Source: Polyangiaceae bacterium
GTDB lineage: Bacteria > Myxococcota_A > Polyangia > Polyangiales > Polyangiaceae
Assembly (NCBI GenBank): GCA_013361525.1
Contig: JABFXY010000049.1
Location: 124,001 to 188,000 of the forward strand
DNA length: 64,000 nucleotides
Direction: 5' to 3'
The position numbers and the translations under genes are program-made. Below the pieces are notes generated by a model. That model had not been told where the DNA came from. It searched no databases and was given only the letters and a program-made list of their open reading frames with translations. This document shows positions 55,752 through 64,000 of the stretch, piece by piece (position 1 is the first letter of the stretch; every line of letters begins with the position of its first letter).

Positions 55752-58700
55752 CCGCCCTCAAGCTCGCAATGGCAGGCGTGGCCAGCCACGCCTCGCGGCC
55801 GCCGGGGATCCTCTCGAGGGACCGTGCGATTGCCTCCGCCCACACGATGGCCTCGGCGCGGGCTTGTTCGGCGTCGGCGGCTCGCCCGGCGGCGTGGAGA
55901 GCGCCGACGAGCAGAGCACGAAGCGCGGCTCGCTCGGAAAGATACGTGGCCGCGCCCTCCGCCTCGCGCAGGCTGGCATCGAGCAACCGGCACGCGTCCT
56001 CGGCTTTGGCCTCGGCGAGAAGGGCGCTCCCGAGGACGTGCGCGGCGAGGCTCCGCGCTTCGGGGTAACGCTCGGCGAGGACGTGCTGCGCTTCTCGGAC
56101 CGCCGTCGCTCGATCCCCCTCGATGCGGGCGCATGCAGCGAGCAACGCGCGGGCGACCGACCTCGGATACGCGTCGATCGCGTGGACGTACGCCTCTGCG
56201 AGCGGCCGCGCGGACACCGCGTCGCCTCGGCGAATGGCGCCGACGGCCGGCAACAGCGCGCCCCAAAGCACCCACATGACGAGGCCGGCTTCGCGGGCGA
56301 AGGCGTTGTTTTCAGCGATGTCCTCGCGAACGCCGGCTGTAATTCCGCAATCGAGCGACGTCTGCGCGCGGAAGAAGCGGGCACACGCTTCTCCCATTCG
56401 ATCGGAGGTCTTCCGAAAGAGAAGAATGGCTTCGTCGTAAGCGGCGAGGGCCCCGCCGGGATCGCCGAGGCGATGCGCGAGGCGCTGCCCGCAGAGGAGC
56501 CACGCGCGAAAATTGCCGATATCGCCGTGCGCAACGAGGACCGCGTGGCCACGTTCGAGCAGGGCGCGGGCGACATCGGGACGCCCGAGATTGAGCGCAC
56601 CGAGGCTCATGATGACGAGAGCGCCGCCGTGGGTGCGGCCGGGGAAGGCTCGTTCGACAGGCAATGCGAGATAAGCGTCGACGGCCTCCGCCGCGGCCTC
56701 CGCGCCATTGGCCGTTGCGCCGGCACAGAACAGCACGATCCCGAGCGCGAGGAACCAAGTCGGCGTCCCCGGCTCGAGGCCTTTCAAGGCTTCGCGACCG
56801 AAGGCGAGCGCCTCCTCGGAGCGAGCCTGGGCGCCCGTCGTGACCGACAACATCGCGCGGCCGAGCCCGAGGTCGGCGTCCGATGCGCCCTCCGCGACGA
56901 GCCTCTTCGAAAGCCGCTCGAGCAGCGGAAAGTCGGACCCGGCGAATGCAGCGAGCGCCGCCTCGCGCGTCCAACGGCGGCCACCGTCGACGTCGCCGCC
57001 GAGCTCGTAATGGCGAGCCAGAACGAGCGCGTCCGTCTCGCCGCTCTCCAAAAGGTATTTGGCCGCGGCGAGGTGCGCGTGCGCGCGATCATGGTCCGAC
57101 AGCGAGGCATACGTCGCCTCGTGGAGAAACGCGTGTCGAAATGCATAAACGCCGTCGAACAAGGCATTGACCACTTCGGCATTGCGCAATCGCTCCAGGG
57201 AGCGGGCCGCATCTTCGACATTCGAGCCTTCGTCACCGAGGACGGCCAGCGCGCCTTCGAGGAAAAACTGCTCGCCGAAGACGCTGGCTGCGCGGAGCAG
57301 CCGCCGGTCCTCCGGCTCGAGCGTCGAAAGGCGATCCATGGCGAGCGCGACGGCGGAAGGCGGAACCGCCTCCGGGTGGCCTCCACGCGTCACCCAGCGT
57401 GCGAGCTCTTCCAAATAGAAAGCATTGCCGCGAGCGCGCTCGACGAGGGTTCGAACCAACGATTCACTCGCTTGCGGCAGCACCTCGCGAAGGAGCGTCT
57501 CGGCTGCTCGATCAGGCAATGCGCGAAGTAGAATCGCGTGCTGGACGGGCCACGGGACGACGCTCGACCCGGCCGAAGGGGGACGCGACGCGGCCGTCAC
57601 GAGCACCGGAAGCTCGGCTCGCGCGGCATCGTCAATCAAGCGAAGGCTCGGGGTGTCCGCCCATTGAACGTCATCGAGGAGGAGCAAAAGGGGTCGTCCT
57701 CGCGTGTAATCGACGAGCCACGCGTGAAACCCCCGCTGAATGTATTCGGCGCGTAGGCGGGGATCTTTGCGCGCGGTGACCAAGGCGTTGCTGGGTGGCA
57801 CTTCGAGCACCACGCCGAGGATCTCCGCGAGCGCTTCACGAAGGGCGGCATCGGTCGTGTGGCGCGCGATGGCATCACGCATATTGCCAATCTCGCCCCC
57901 GATGGCGCCGGCGACGATCTGCTGCGCGAGTCGGAATGCGTGGCCCGCGCCGAATGCGCTGCTTCGCGTCTTGACGATTGCGACGTCGCCGCGCCGGCTC
58001 GCGCGCTGAAGGATTTCGAATAGGAGTCTCGATTTGCCGATACCGGGCTCCGCCGTGATCGTCGCCGCGCGGAACGTTCGCTCCGTGACGAGGTCGTCCA
58101 TCATCGATTGGACGACGGCCAGCTCCCGCTCGCGCGCGACGCAGGGCACTTGAATGCCGAGCAGCTCGCGGCGAGGCGCGCTGTGCGGGCTCACGATGAC
58201 GAAACCTCCCGCGACCGGCGCGACGTCGTAGGCGTCGCCGACCAATTGGCGGGTCAGCTCGTCGGCGAGGACGCGGCGCGGGTCTTTTCGCAACAGCGCA
58301 CGCGCGCGCTCGATCAGCGAGCTGTCCACCCGGGGCAGGCCCTCTTCTGCCCAATCGGTGCAGATCGCGACACGGAGCGAGCGGCACGCGATCGACGCCG
58401 CATACGCGGATGCGACCGCACGGGCGGCTCGATCGCGCGAGGAAGCGGGCCCGCTCAAGACGGCGATCGACTCCTGACCGGCGGCATGACACGTGCCGCC
58501 GACCGAAAGCGCGCATTTGGTGAGCACGGTGTGCACCCAATCGACGATCTTCGGGCTTCGGTCGTCGCTGGTCGGCTCGGCGACGAGCACGCTCACGAGC
58601 TCGCGCTGCGTACGGGAGACGTTCGCGGGCTCCGCGAGCACGCGGACCGGTGCCGAGATCGGCTCCGCTCGTGCGACGTATGCGCGCGCCGCGCTCGAGC

Positions 58701-59712
58701 GGTCGAGGCGCGCTTCGGATTGTGCTGCGCGGGAGAGGCGCAGCACATCGGCAACCTGCATGCGTCGAAGCTCGAGCTCGTCGTGGGCGATGTCCGCGAC
58801 GTAGGCACTCGCTTCGGACGTCGTCGCGATACCGGAGGTCACGCGGAAGGCCTCGACGAGGCGATCGCGGAACACGTCCGCTGACCCCGGCCTGCGGTCT
58901 CGGTCGCGCTCGAGCGCCCACGCGACGACATCGGCGATCGGGCGAGCGACGTCCGGTCGCGCGTGCGCCAGCGACGGCGCGGGCTCGTTCACGATCCGGC
59001 GCATGGTGGCGACCTCGTTCTCGGCGCGGAACAGCCGGCGGCCGGCGAGGCACTCCCACGCGACCACGCCGGCAGCCCAGACGTCGACCCGGCGATCGAG
59101 GCCGTCACCCAGGACCTGTTCGGGCGCCATGTACCCGATCTTTCCTTTGACGTTGCCGGTCGTCGTATCGAGCGCCGCGGTCGCCGACTTCGCGATGCCG
59201 AAGTCGGTGAGCCGTGTGACACCGTCGACGCCAATCATCAGGTTCGACGGTGAGAAGTCTCGATGCACGAGGCCGAGCGGGCGCCCGGCATCGTCGACGA
59301 GCTCGTGCGCTGCATGCAGGCCCGCGAGTGCCTCGGACAACACCCGCGCAACGATGCGATCGGGTATCCCCGTGTCTCGTGCCCTTGCCTCTCGGAGCAT
59401 GCCCCAAAGGGTCGTGCCCGCGACGTAATCCATCACCAGAAACAGTCCGCGCTCGTCCTCGCAGGCCTCGAGCACGGGCACCACGTTCGGGTGCCCGATC
59501 CGCGCGGCGAGGCTCGCCTCGTGGAGCAACATCGCAGCGGATGCACCGCCCTTCTCGTACAAGTGCGGGTGGATGAGCTTGATCGCGACTTCGCGAAAGC
59601 CACCGCCGGTGACGACGCGCGCAAGATAAACGGTCGCGGTTCCTCCGGTGCCGATGGGAAGCAGCAGCTCGTAGCGGTTGCTTCCCGCGCCTCGCGCGAC
59701 GAGCTGGTTCAT
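55741..59712 (-). CDS. Serine/threonine kinase / cyclase-like / AAA ATPase / TPR giant protein
   Basis: A 1323-residue protein. An intact kinase at residues about 14-280 has IGTGGTATVYLA, K45, H150-R-D152, N157, D170FG and GKIGYMAPEQ. Residues about 365-525 (LVSVLVAEPTSDD, GGTCHAAGQESIAVLSGP, RAARAVASAYAASIA, RVAICTDWAEEG) look like a degenerate class III cyclase-homology domain without the metal aspartates. The AAA/NTPase has Walker A EPGIGKSRLL near residue 555 and LLLLLDDVQWAD. The last 450 residues are TPR-like helices. This order matches kinase-cyclase fusions known from TOMM loci, but no TOMM genes are nearby. It overlaps the convergent activator gene by 11 bases. Confidence 0.9.
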
Positions 59713-59738
59713 GCGTCCCTCGTATCAGACACGCGCGG

Positions 59739-60815
59739 TCATGCCGGCATTCCGCCCACGCGTTCGTGCTCGTAAATCCGGAGGACGCTCAAGCAGAGCG
59801 ACATCAGGATCGGGCCGACGATGACACCCATGAGGCCGAACATCTCGACGCCGCCGAGGAGCGAGACGAGGAGCGGCAGCGGGTGGACTTGGCCCTTCGA
59901 CCCGACGAGCTTCGGACGAATTACGTAATCGGAGACGGCGGTAACGATCAGCAGCCCCCAGAGAAACAGGAAGATCGCGTACCCGGTGTGTCCGGAGGCC
60001 GCGACGGCGATCGAGACCGGGATCCACACGACGGCGGTTCCGACAACCGGCAAGAACGACGCGAGCATCGTCACCGTGCCCCAGAGCATCGGTTGTGAGA
60101 CGCCCGCGATCGCGTAGCCGGTTCCGGCGAGGACACCTTGGACGAGCGCGGTGCCCATCGTGCCGACGAACGCGCTGCGCCCGACGGAGCGGAACTCGTG
60201 GACCAGCGCGCGCGTATGGCGCGGCTCGAGCGGCAGGATGTGCTCGAGCCTCCGCACGATCGCCGACCACTCGAGCAGGACGTAATACATGGTGAAGAAC
60301 GCGATGACGGCGGTGAGCAAGACCGAGGTCATCGAGGTGAGCGCGGACGCGAGGCCGCCCGCCGCCTTCTCCGACAAGGAGACGAGGGCGGTGTTGATTT
60401 GCGCGACGAAGACCTCGGGCGAGATGCGCATTCGCTCGAGCATCTTGAGGCCCCACGGACCGATCAGATCCTGCGCCGAGGGCGCGCGCATGTCGGAGAC
60501 CATCTCGACGATCTCGGTGATGGCGATGTACGAGACGAGGCCGATCGAAAACAGCGTGACGAGGCCGCCGATGATCGTCGTGATCAACGCAGCGAGCGCT
60601 CGCTTGTAACGGAGCTTCGGCGCGAGCCAGCGATAGAGCGGCTCGCTGGTGAAGCCCATCGTGGTACCGAGGACGAGGCCCATCCAAACCGGGTGAGCGA
60701 CGTATGCGGCGCCGATGATCGCGATGACGGCGATGGCGCTCAGACCGAGGCGCGTCGGCGGCTCCTTGTGGTGCTTCTTCGACTCGTCGTGATGCTCGCG
60801 AGGTCTCGGGCTCAC
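59739..60815 (-). CDS. AI-2E family transporter
   Basis: A 358-residue inner-membrane protein of the AI-2E (TqsA/PerM) family. A His/Lys-rich N-terminal tail is followed by the usual eight hydrophobic segments, with the family landmarks LVLGTTMGFTSEPLYRWL, an amphipathic loop with MLERMRISPEVFVAQ, TMYYVLLEWSAIVRRLEHILPL and LLVSLLGGVEMFGLMGVIVGPILMS in parts. Members export small molecules, or in some cases carry Na+/H+. The substrate here is unknown. Its ATG overlaps the stop of the coiled-coil gene upstream by four bases. Confidence 0.92.
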   Translation of the reverse strand: MSPRPREHHDESKKHHKEPPTRLGLSAIAVIAIIGAAYVAHPVWMGLVLGTTMGFTSEPLYRWLAPKLRYKRALAALITTIIGGLVTLFSIGLVSYIAITEIVEMVSDMRAPSAQDLIGPWGLKMLERMRISPEVFVAQINTALVSLSEKAAGGLASALTSMTSVLLTAVIAFFTMYYVLLEWSAIVRRLEHILPLEPRHTRALVHEFRSVGRSAFVGTMGTALVQGVLAGTGYAIAGVSQPMLWGTVTMLASFLPVVGTAVVWIPVSIAVAASGHTGYAIFLFLWGLLIVTAVSDYVIRPKLVGSKGQVHPLPLLVSLLGGVEMFGLMGVIVGPILMSLCLSVLRIYEHERVGGMPA

Positions 60816-61168
60816 TGCTTACCGAGCTTCCGCTTCAACGCGAGGAGCTCGTCATCGACCTCCTTCGCCATTTGGGCTTCTTTGCGAGCGCGCTCTTCGG
60901 CTTCGCGTTTGCGCTCTGCGACGCGGCGCTTCGCCTCTTCGAGCCGACGCTGCTCCGCACGGGTGCGCTCCGCCGCGAGCTCCTCCTCCGTCGGCTCGGG
61001 GGGCGCGGCCTTCTTCTCGGCCTTCTTCTTTTGAGCTTCGTCGTCTTCTTCCTTCGACGGCGGCTCGTCCGTGCTCGGGCCGAACAGGCTCTCTTTCGCC
61101 TGTTTCACGGCCTTCTTCGCAGCCTTCTCCGCGATGCGATCGATCAGACCGTCGAGGAGCTTCTTCAT
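60812..61168 (-). CDS. Small charged coiled-coil protein
   Basis: A 118-residue protein. Most of it is a charged helix rich in Glu, Arg, Lys and Ala (EEELAAERTRAEQRRLEEAK and neighbours), typical of a coiled coil. An N-terminal LIDRIAEKAAKKAVKQAKE helix is amphipathic. It is coupled to the AI-2E transporter by an ATGA overlap, which suggests a membrane-associated partner; that is inference. Confidence 0.75.
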   Translation of the reverse strand: MKKLLDGLIDRIAEKAAKKAVKQAKESLFGPSTDEPPSKEEDDEAQKKKAEKKAAPPEPTEEELAAERTRAEQRRLEEAKRRVAERKREAEERARKEAQMAKEVDDELLALKRKLGKQ

Positions 61169-61236
61169 CGTGAGGCGATGTTATCAGGACGTCCGCGCTT
61201 CGCGGAGACGTCGACGCCTGAATCACGCAGCGGTGC

Positions 61237-63360
61237 TCAGCGGCTGCGACGAGCGGCGCGTTTCATGCCGCCCCCGCGGGCAGCCCCGCGACCGGATGCG
61301 GCCCGAGCGCCCGCGCCTTTGCGCGGTGCGGCTTCGTGCTCGATGACCGCCGCTGCATCACCTTCGCCGCGCAGCCGACGAATCTGATCGCGGATCTTTG
61401 CGGCGCGTTCGAAATCGAGCGCCTCGGCGGCGGCGAACATCTCCTGGCGGAGGGAGTCGACGAGCTCGGTCAGGTCGACGCCCTTCGGTACGGTGGTGAG
61501 CGTCTCGTCGACCTTGGTCTTCGGCGCAGCGACGTAGTCGCGCGCCCCCGACGTCGGCGACAGATCGAGGATCGCCTTCATCACCGTCGCCGGCGTGATG
61601 TTGTGATCCTTGTTGTACTGCTGCTGCAGCGCGCGACGCCGGTCCGTCTCTTCGATGGACTGCTTCATCGCGGGCGTCATCTTGTCGGCGTACATCATGA
61701 CCTCGCCGCGGACGTTTCGAGCGGCGCGGCCGATGGTCTGGATGAGCGAGCGCGGGCTTCGCAAGAAGCCTTCTTTGTCGGCATCGAGGATCGCGACCAG
61801 CGACACCTCGGGAAGGTCGAGGCCTTCACGCAGGAGGTTGATGCCGATGAGGACGTCGAACTCGCCGCGCCGGAGATCGCGCAGGATCTCGATGCGCTCG
61901 AGCGTGTCGATGTCGCTGTGGAGGTACCGGACACGGACGCCGAGCTCGGTGTAGTACTCGGTGAGATCCTCGGCCATCCGCTTGGTCAGCGTCGTGACGA
62001 GGATGCGGTCGCCTTGCTTCACCCGCTCGCGAATCCTCGCGAGGAGATCGTCGACCTGCCCCGCGACGGGCTTCACCGTGATGATCGGATCGACGAGACC
62101 CGTCGGGCGGATGATCTGCTCGACGACGACGCCCTGGCTCTTCTCGAGCTCGTGCTCGCCCGGCGTCGCGCTGATGAAGACGACGTTCTTGCAGAAGCGC
62201 TCGAACTCCTCGAACTTGAGCGGGCGGTTGTCGAGCGCGCTCGGCAAGCGGAAGCCGTGCTCGACGAGCGTCTCTTTGCGTGCGCGGTCGCCGCGGTACA
62301 TCGCGCCGAGCTGAGGCACCGTCTGATGCGACTCGTCGATCAGCATCAGAAAGCCTTCGGGGAAGTAGTCGATCAACGTCGGCGGTGGGTCGCCGGCTTT
62401 GCGCCCGGAGAGGTGGCGCGAGTAGTTCTCGATGCCGGTGCAGAAGCCCATCTGCTCGAGCATCTCGAGGTCGTACATCGTGCGTTGCTCGAGGCGCTGC
62501 TTCTCGAGAAAGCGGCCCTCGCGATCGTAGAACTCGAGCCGGTCGCGCAGCTCTTCGCGGATCGCCCCGATGGCCTTGCGCATCACCTGTTGCTCGGTGA
62601 CGTAGTGCGAGCCCGGATAGATGGACACGCGCGGGAGGCTGCGGATGACCTTGCCGCGGAGCGGATCGACCTCTTTGATCGCGTCGACCTCGTCGCCGAA
62701 GTACTCGATGCGAATCGCGACGCTCTCCTCGTACGCGGGGAAAATCTCGACGACGTCGCCGCGGACGCGGAACGTGCCGCGGTGGAAGTCGACGTCGTTG
62801 CGTTGATATTGGATGTCGACGAGGCGGCGCAGGAGCTCGTCGCGCCGCAGCTCTACGCCCTTCTCGAGCTGGATCAGCAGGCCGTGGTAGCTCTCCGCGG
62901 AGCCGATGCCGTAGATGCAGCTGACCGACGCGACGATGATGACGTCGGGCCGCGACAGGAGCGCGTGCGTCGCAGCGTGGCGCATCCGGTCGATCGCGTC
63001 ATTGATGATCGAGTCCTTCTCGATGTAGGTGTCCGTCGTCGGGACATACGCTTCGGGCTGGTAGTAGTCGTAGTAGCTGACGAAGTAGTGGACTGCGTTG
63101 TGCGGGAAGAGCTCGCGGAGCTCACCGTAGAGCTGCGCAGCGAGCGTCTTGTTCGGCGCGAGGACGAGCGTCTGCTTGCCGAAATGCTCGATGAGCTTCG
63201 CAGCCGTGAAGGTCTTGCCACTGCCGGTGACGCCGAGCAGCGTCTGGTACTGGACGCTGCGGTCGAGTCCCTCGGACAGCTCGCGAATGGCGCGTGGTTG
63301 GTCACCACGCGGTTCGTAGCCGGTGACCATCTTGAACGGTCGATCCACGGAGTCGCGCAC
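61237..63360 (-). CDS. uvrB: Excinuclease ABC subunit B
   Basis: A 707-residue UvrB, the damage-verification helicase of nucleotide excision repair. It has [14 protein letters not shown], Walker [17 protein letters not shown] (about residues 42-57) and the beta-hairpin region [21 protein letters not shown]. Walker B-type [11 protein letters not shown], helicase motifs ATPGEHELE and [16 protein letters not shown], and a UvrC-binding C-terminal UVR motif ([25 protein letters not shown]) complete it. Full length. GTG start at 63360. The tail after the UVR motif is basic and Gly/Ala-rich. It diverges from the thioredoxin-fold gene. Confidence 0.97.
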   Translation of the reverse strand: MRDSVDRPFKMVTGYEPRGDQPRAIRELSEGLDRSVQYQTLLGVTGSGKTFTAAKLIEHFGKQTLVLAPNKTLAAQLYGELRELFPHNAVHYFVSYYDYYQPEAYVPTTDTYIEKDSIINDAIDRMRHAATHALLSRPDVIIVASVSCIYGIGSAESYHGLLIQLEKGVELRRDELLRRLVDIQYQRNDVDFHRGTFRVRGDVVEIFPAYEESVAIRIEYFGDEVDAIKEVDPLRGKVIRSLPRVSIYPGSHYVTEQQVMRKAIGAIREELRDRLEFYDREGRFLEKQRLEQRTMYDLEMLEQMGFCTGIENYSRHLSGRKAGDPPPTLIDYFPEGFLMLIDESHQTVPQLGAMYRGDRARKETLVEHGFRLPSALDNRPLKFEEFERFCKNVVFISATPGEHELEKSQGVVVEQIIRPTGLVDPIITVKPVAGQVDDLLARIRERVKQGDRILVTTLTKRMAEDLTEYYTELGVRVRYLHSDIDTLERIEILRDLRRGEFDVLIGINLLREGLDLPEVSLVAILDADKEGFLRSPRSLIQTIGRAARNVRGEVMMYADKMTPAMKQSIEETDRRRALQQQYNKDHNITPATVMKAILDLSPTSGARDYVAAPKTKVDETLTTVPKGVDLTELVDSLRQEMFAAAEALDFERAAKIRDQIRRLRGEGDAAAVIEHEAAPRKGAGARAASGRGAARGGGMKRAARRSR

Positions 63361-63421
63361 GATAATCTACAGACGGCCCGTGCTACCACACGAATTGTCC
63401 TCGCGCACATCCACCTCGACG

Positions 63422-63991
63422 ATGAACTTTGTCGCCGTAACCGCGATCGCGGCGGCGGTGGCGACGAGCTGTGGCGGATCGCCGCAAGCCGTCGAGAACG
63501 AAATTGAAAAGAGCGGCCACGGCGTCGTCACCGTGGTCGAGTTCGTCGATTACGACTGCCGCTTCTGCAAAGACTTGCACGCGGCGTTCGCGCCCCTCCT
63601 CGAGGAGCAGCAAGGCGCCGTGCGCGTCGTCCTCAAACACGTGCCGCTCGACAAACATCCGACGGCGCGCCGCGCCGCGTTCGCGTCCATCTGCGCCGAG
63701 GCCCAAGGCAAGGGTTGGCCGATGCACGACGCGCTCATGAAGGGCGCGAGCAAAGCCGACGAGGAGCTGCTCGATCTCACGCAACACGTCGGGCTCGACG
63801 TCGAGAAGTTCAAGAGCTGCATGCGGAGCGACGCCCCGAGCGAGCGCATCGCCGCGGACATCGACGCGTACAACGCCGCCGGCGGCGACGGCTTGCCGAT
63901 GCTGTTCATTCAGCGCACGAAGCTCGTCGGACTCCAGGACGAAGCGACGCTGATGACCGCGCTGCGGGACGCGAGCGAAGCGGCGCGTTGA
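63422..63991 (+). CDS. DsbA-like thioredoxin-fold lipoprotein
   Basis: A 189-residue predicted lipoprotein; signal MNFVAVTAIAAAVATSC with lipobox VATSC at residue 17. The thioredoxin-fold part has VTVVEFVDYDCRFCKDLH with active-site C46-R-F-C49, a DsbA-like helical insertion and a cis-proline in GDGLPMLFIQ. It resembles DsbA/DSBA-type oxidoreductases that form disulfides outside the cytoplasm, which would fit the many Cys-rich lipoproteins nearby. It ends just inside the window edge. Confidence 0.88.
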   Translation: MNFVAVTAIAAAVATSCGGSPQAVENEIEKSGHGVVTVVEFVDYDCRFCKDLHAAFAPLLEEQQGAVRVVLKHVPLDKHPTARRAAFASICAEAQGKGWPMHDALMKGASKADEELLDLTQHVGLDVEKFKSCMRSDAPSERIAADIDAYNAAGGDGLPMLFIQRTKLVGLQDEATLMTALRDASEAAR

Positions 63992-64000
63992 GCGCCGCGC

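Noticed and set aside
61336-63507. Long plus-strand open frame (723 codons) opposite uvrB
   Set aside because: Antisense shadow of uvrB, with no domain and biased composition.

Overview
This is a high-GC (clearly above 60%) chromosomal window with at least 46 protein genes and no rRNA, tRNA, insertion sequence or CRISPR array that I can see. The gene content points to a large-genome myxobacterium (Myxococcota, probably class Polyangia). It has four eukaryote-like Ser/Thr kinase proteins, two of them giant kinase-ATPase fusions. It also has an FHA-domain sigma54 activator, many predicted lipoproteins of unknown function, a DUF1592/DUF1552 pair and a DUF2169 protein of type VI secretion loci. 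The taxonomic call is inference from content, not from a marker gene phylogeny.

Layout. 1-6.4 kb: a DUF1592/DUF1552 pair, a DUF2378-like gene, a beta-propeller/MauG-type dihaem lipoprotein with a secreted partner, and an EF-hand protein. 6.5-8.4 kb: small envelope proteins. 8.5-12.1 kb: a two-gene beta-oxidation operon (FadN-type fusion enzyme and thiolase). 12.1-12.8 kb: a G-rich repeat array and a four-helix-bundle gene whose 5' end is mirrored in an inverted repeat. 12.8-18.2 kb: a methyltransferase diverging from a TetR regulator over a palindromic operator candidate, two secreted unknowns, a second methyltransferase and a LysR regulator. 18.7-26.4 kb: a beta-helix lipoprotein, a four-gene operon containing a GH5 endoglycoceramidase-like lipoprotein, and a TerB/Coq4-like protein coupled to a lipoprotein. 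26.5-38 kb: Cys-rich small lipoproteins, a PQQ-type propeller, a kinase, an amidase, a YdcF protein, a DUF72 protein and an HSL-type esterase.

38-45.5 kb holds a 1875-residue kinase/AAA/GAF/histidine kinase protein and a Ser/Thr kinase carrying an in-frame 93-bp tandem repeat. A cupredoxin lipoprotein with a good sigma54-type promoter candidate follows.

46.2-55.8 kb is the most interesting part. It is an orphan type VI secretion (T6SS) VgrG island, read on the minus strand: vgrG, an Eag-type chaperone, a prePAAR/PAAR effector with a nucleotidyltransferase-like and a C-terminal SAM-methyltransferase-like domain, an unknown protein (candidate immunity or accessory factor), and a DUF2169 protein. 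A divergent FHA-sigma54 activator and a sigma54-like promoter in front of vgrG suggest how it could be controlled. No T6SS sheath, baseplate or membrane-complex genes are in the window.

55.7-64 kb: a kinase/cyclase-like/AAA/TPR giant protein, an AI-2E family transporter coupled to a coiled-coil protein, uvrB, and a DsbA-like thioredoxin-fold lipoprotein.
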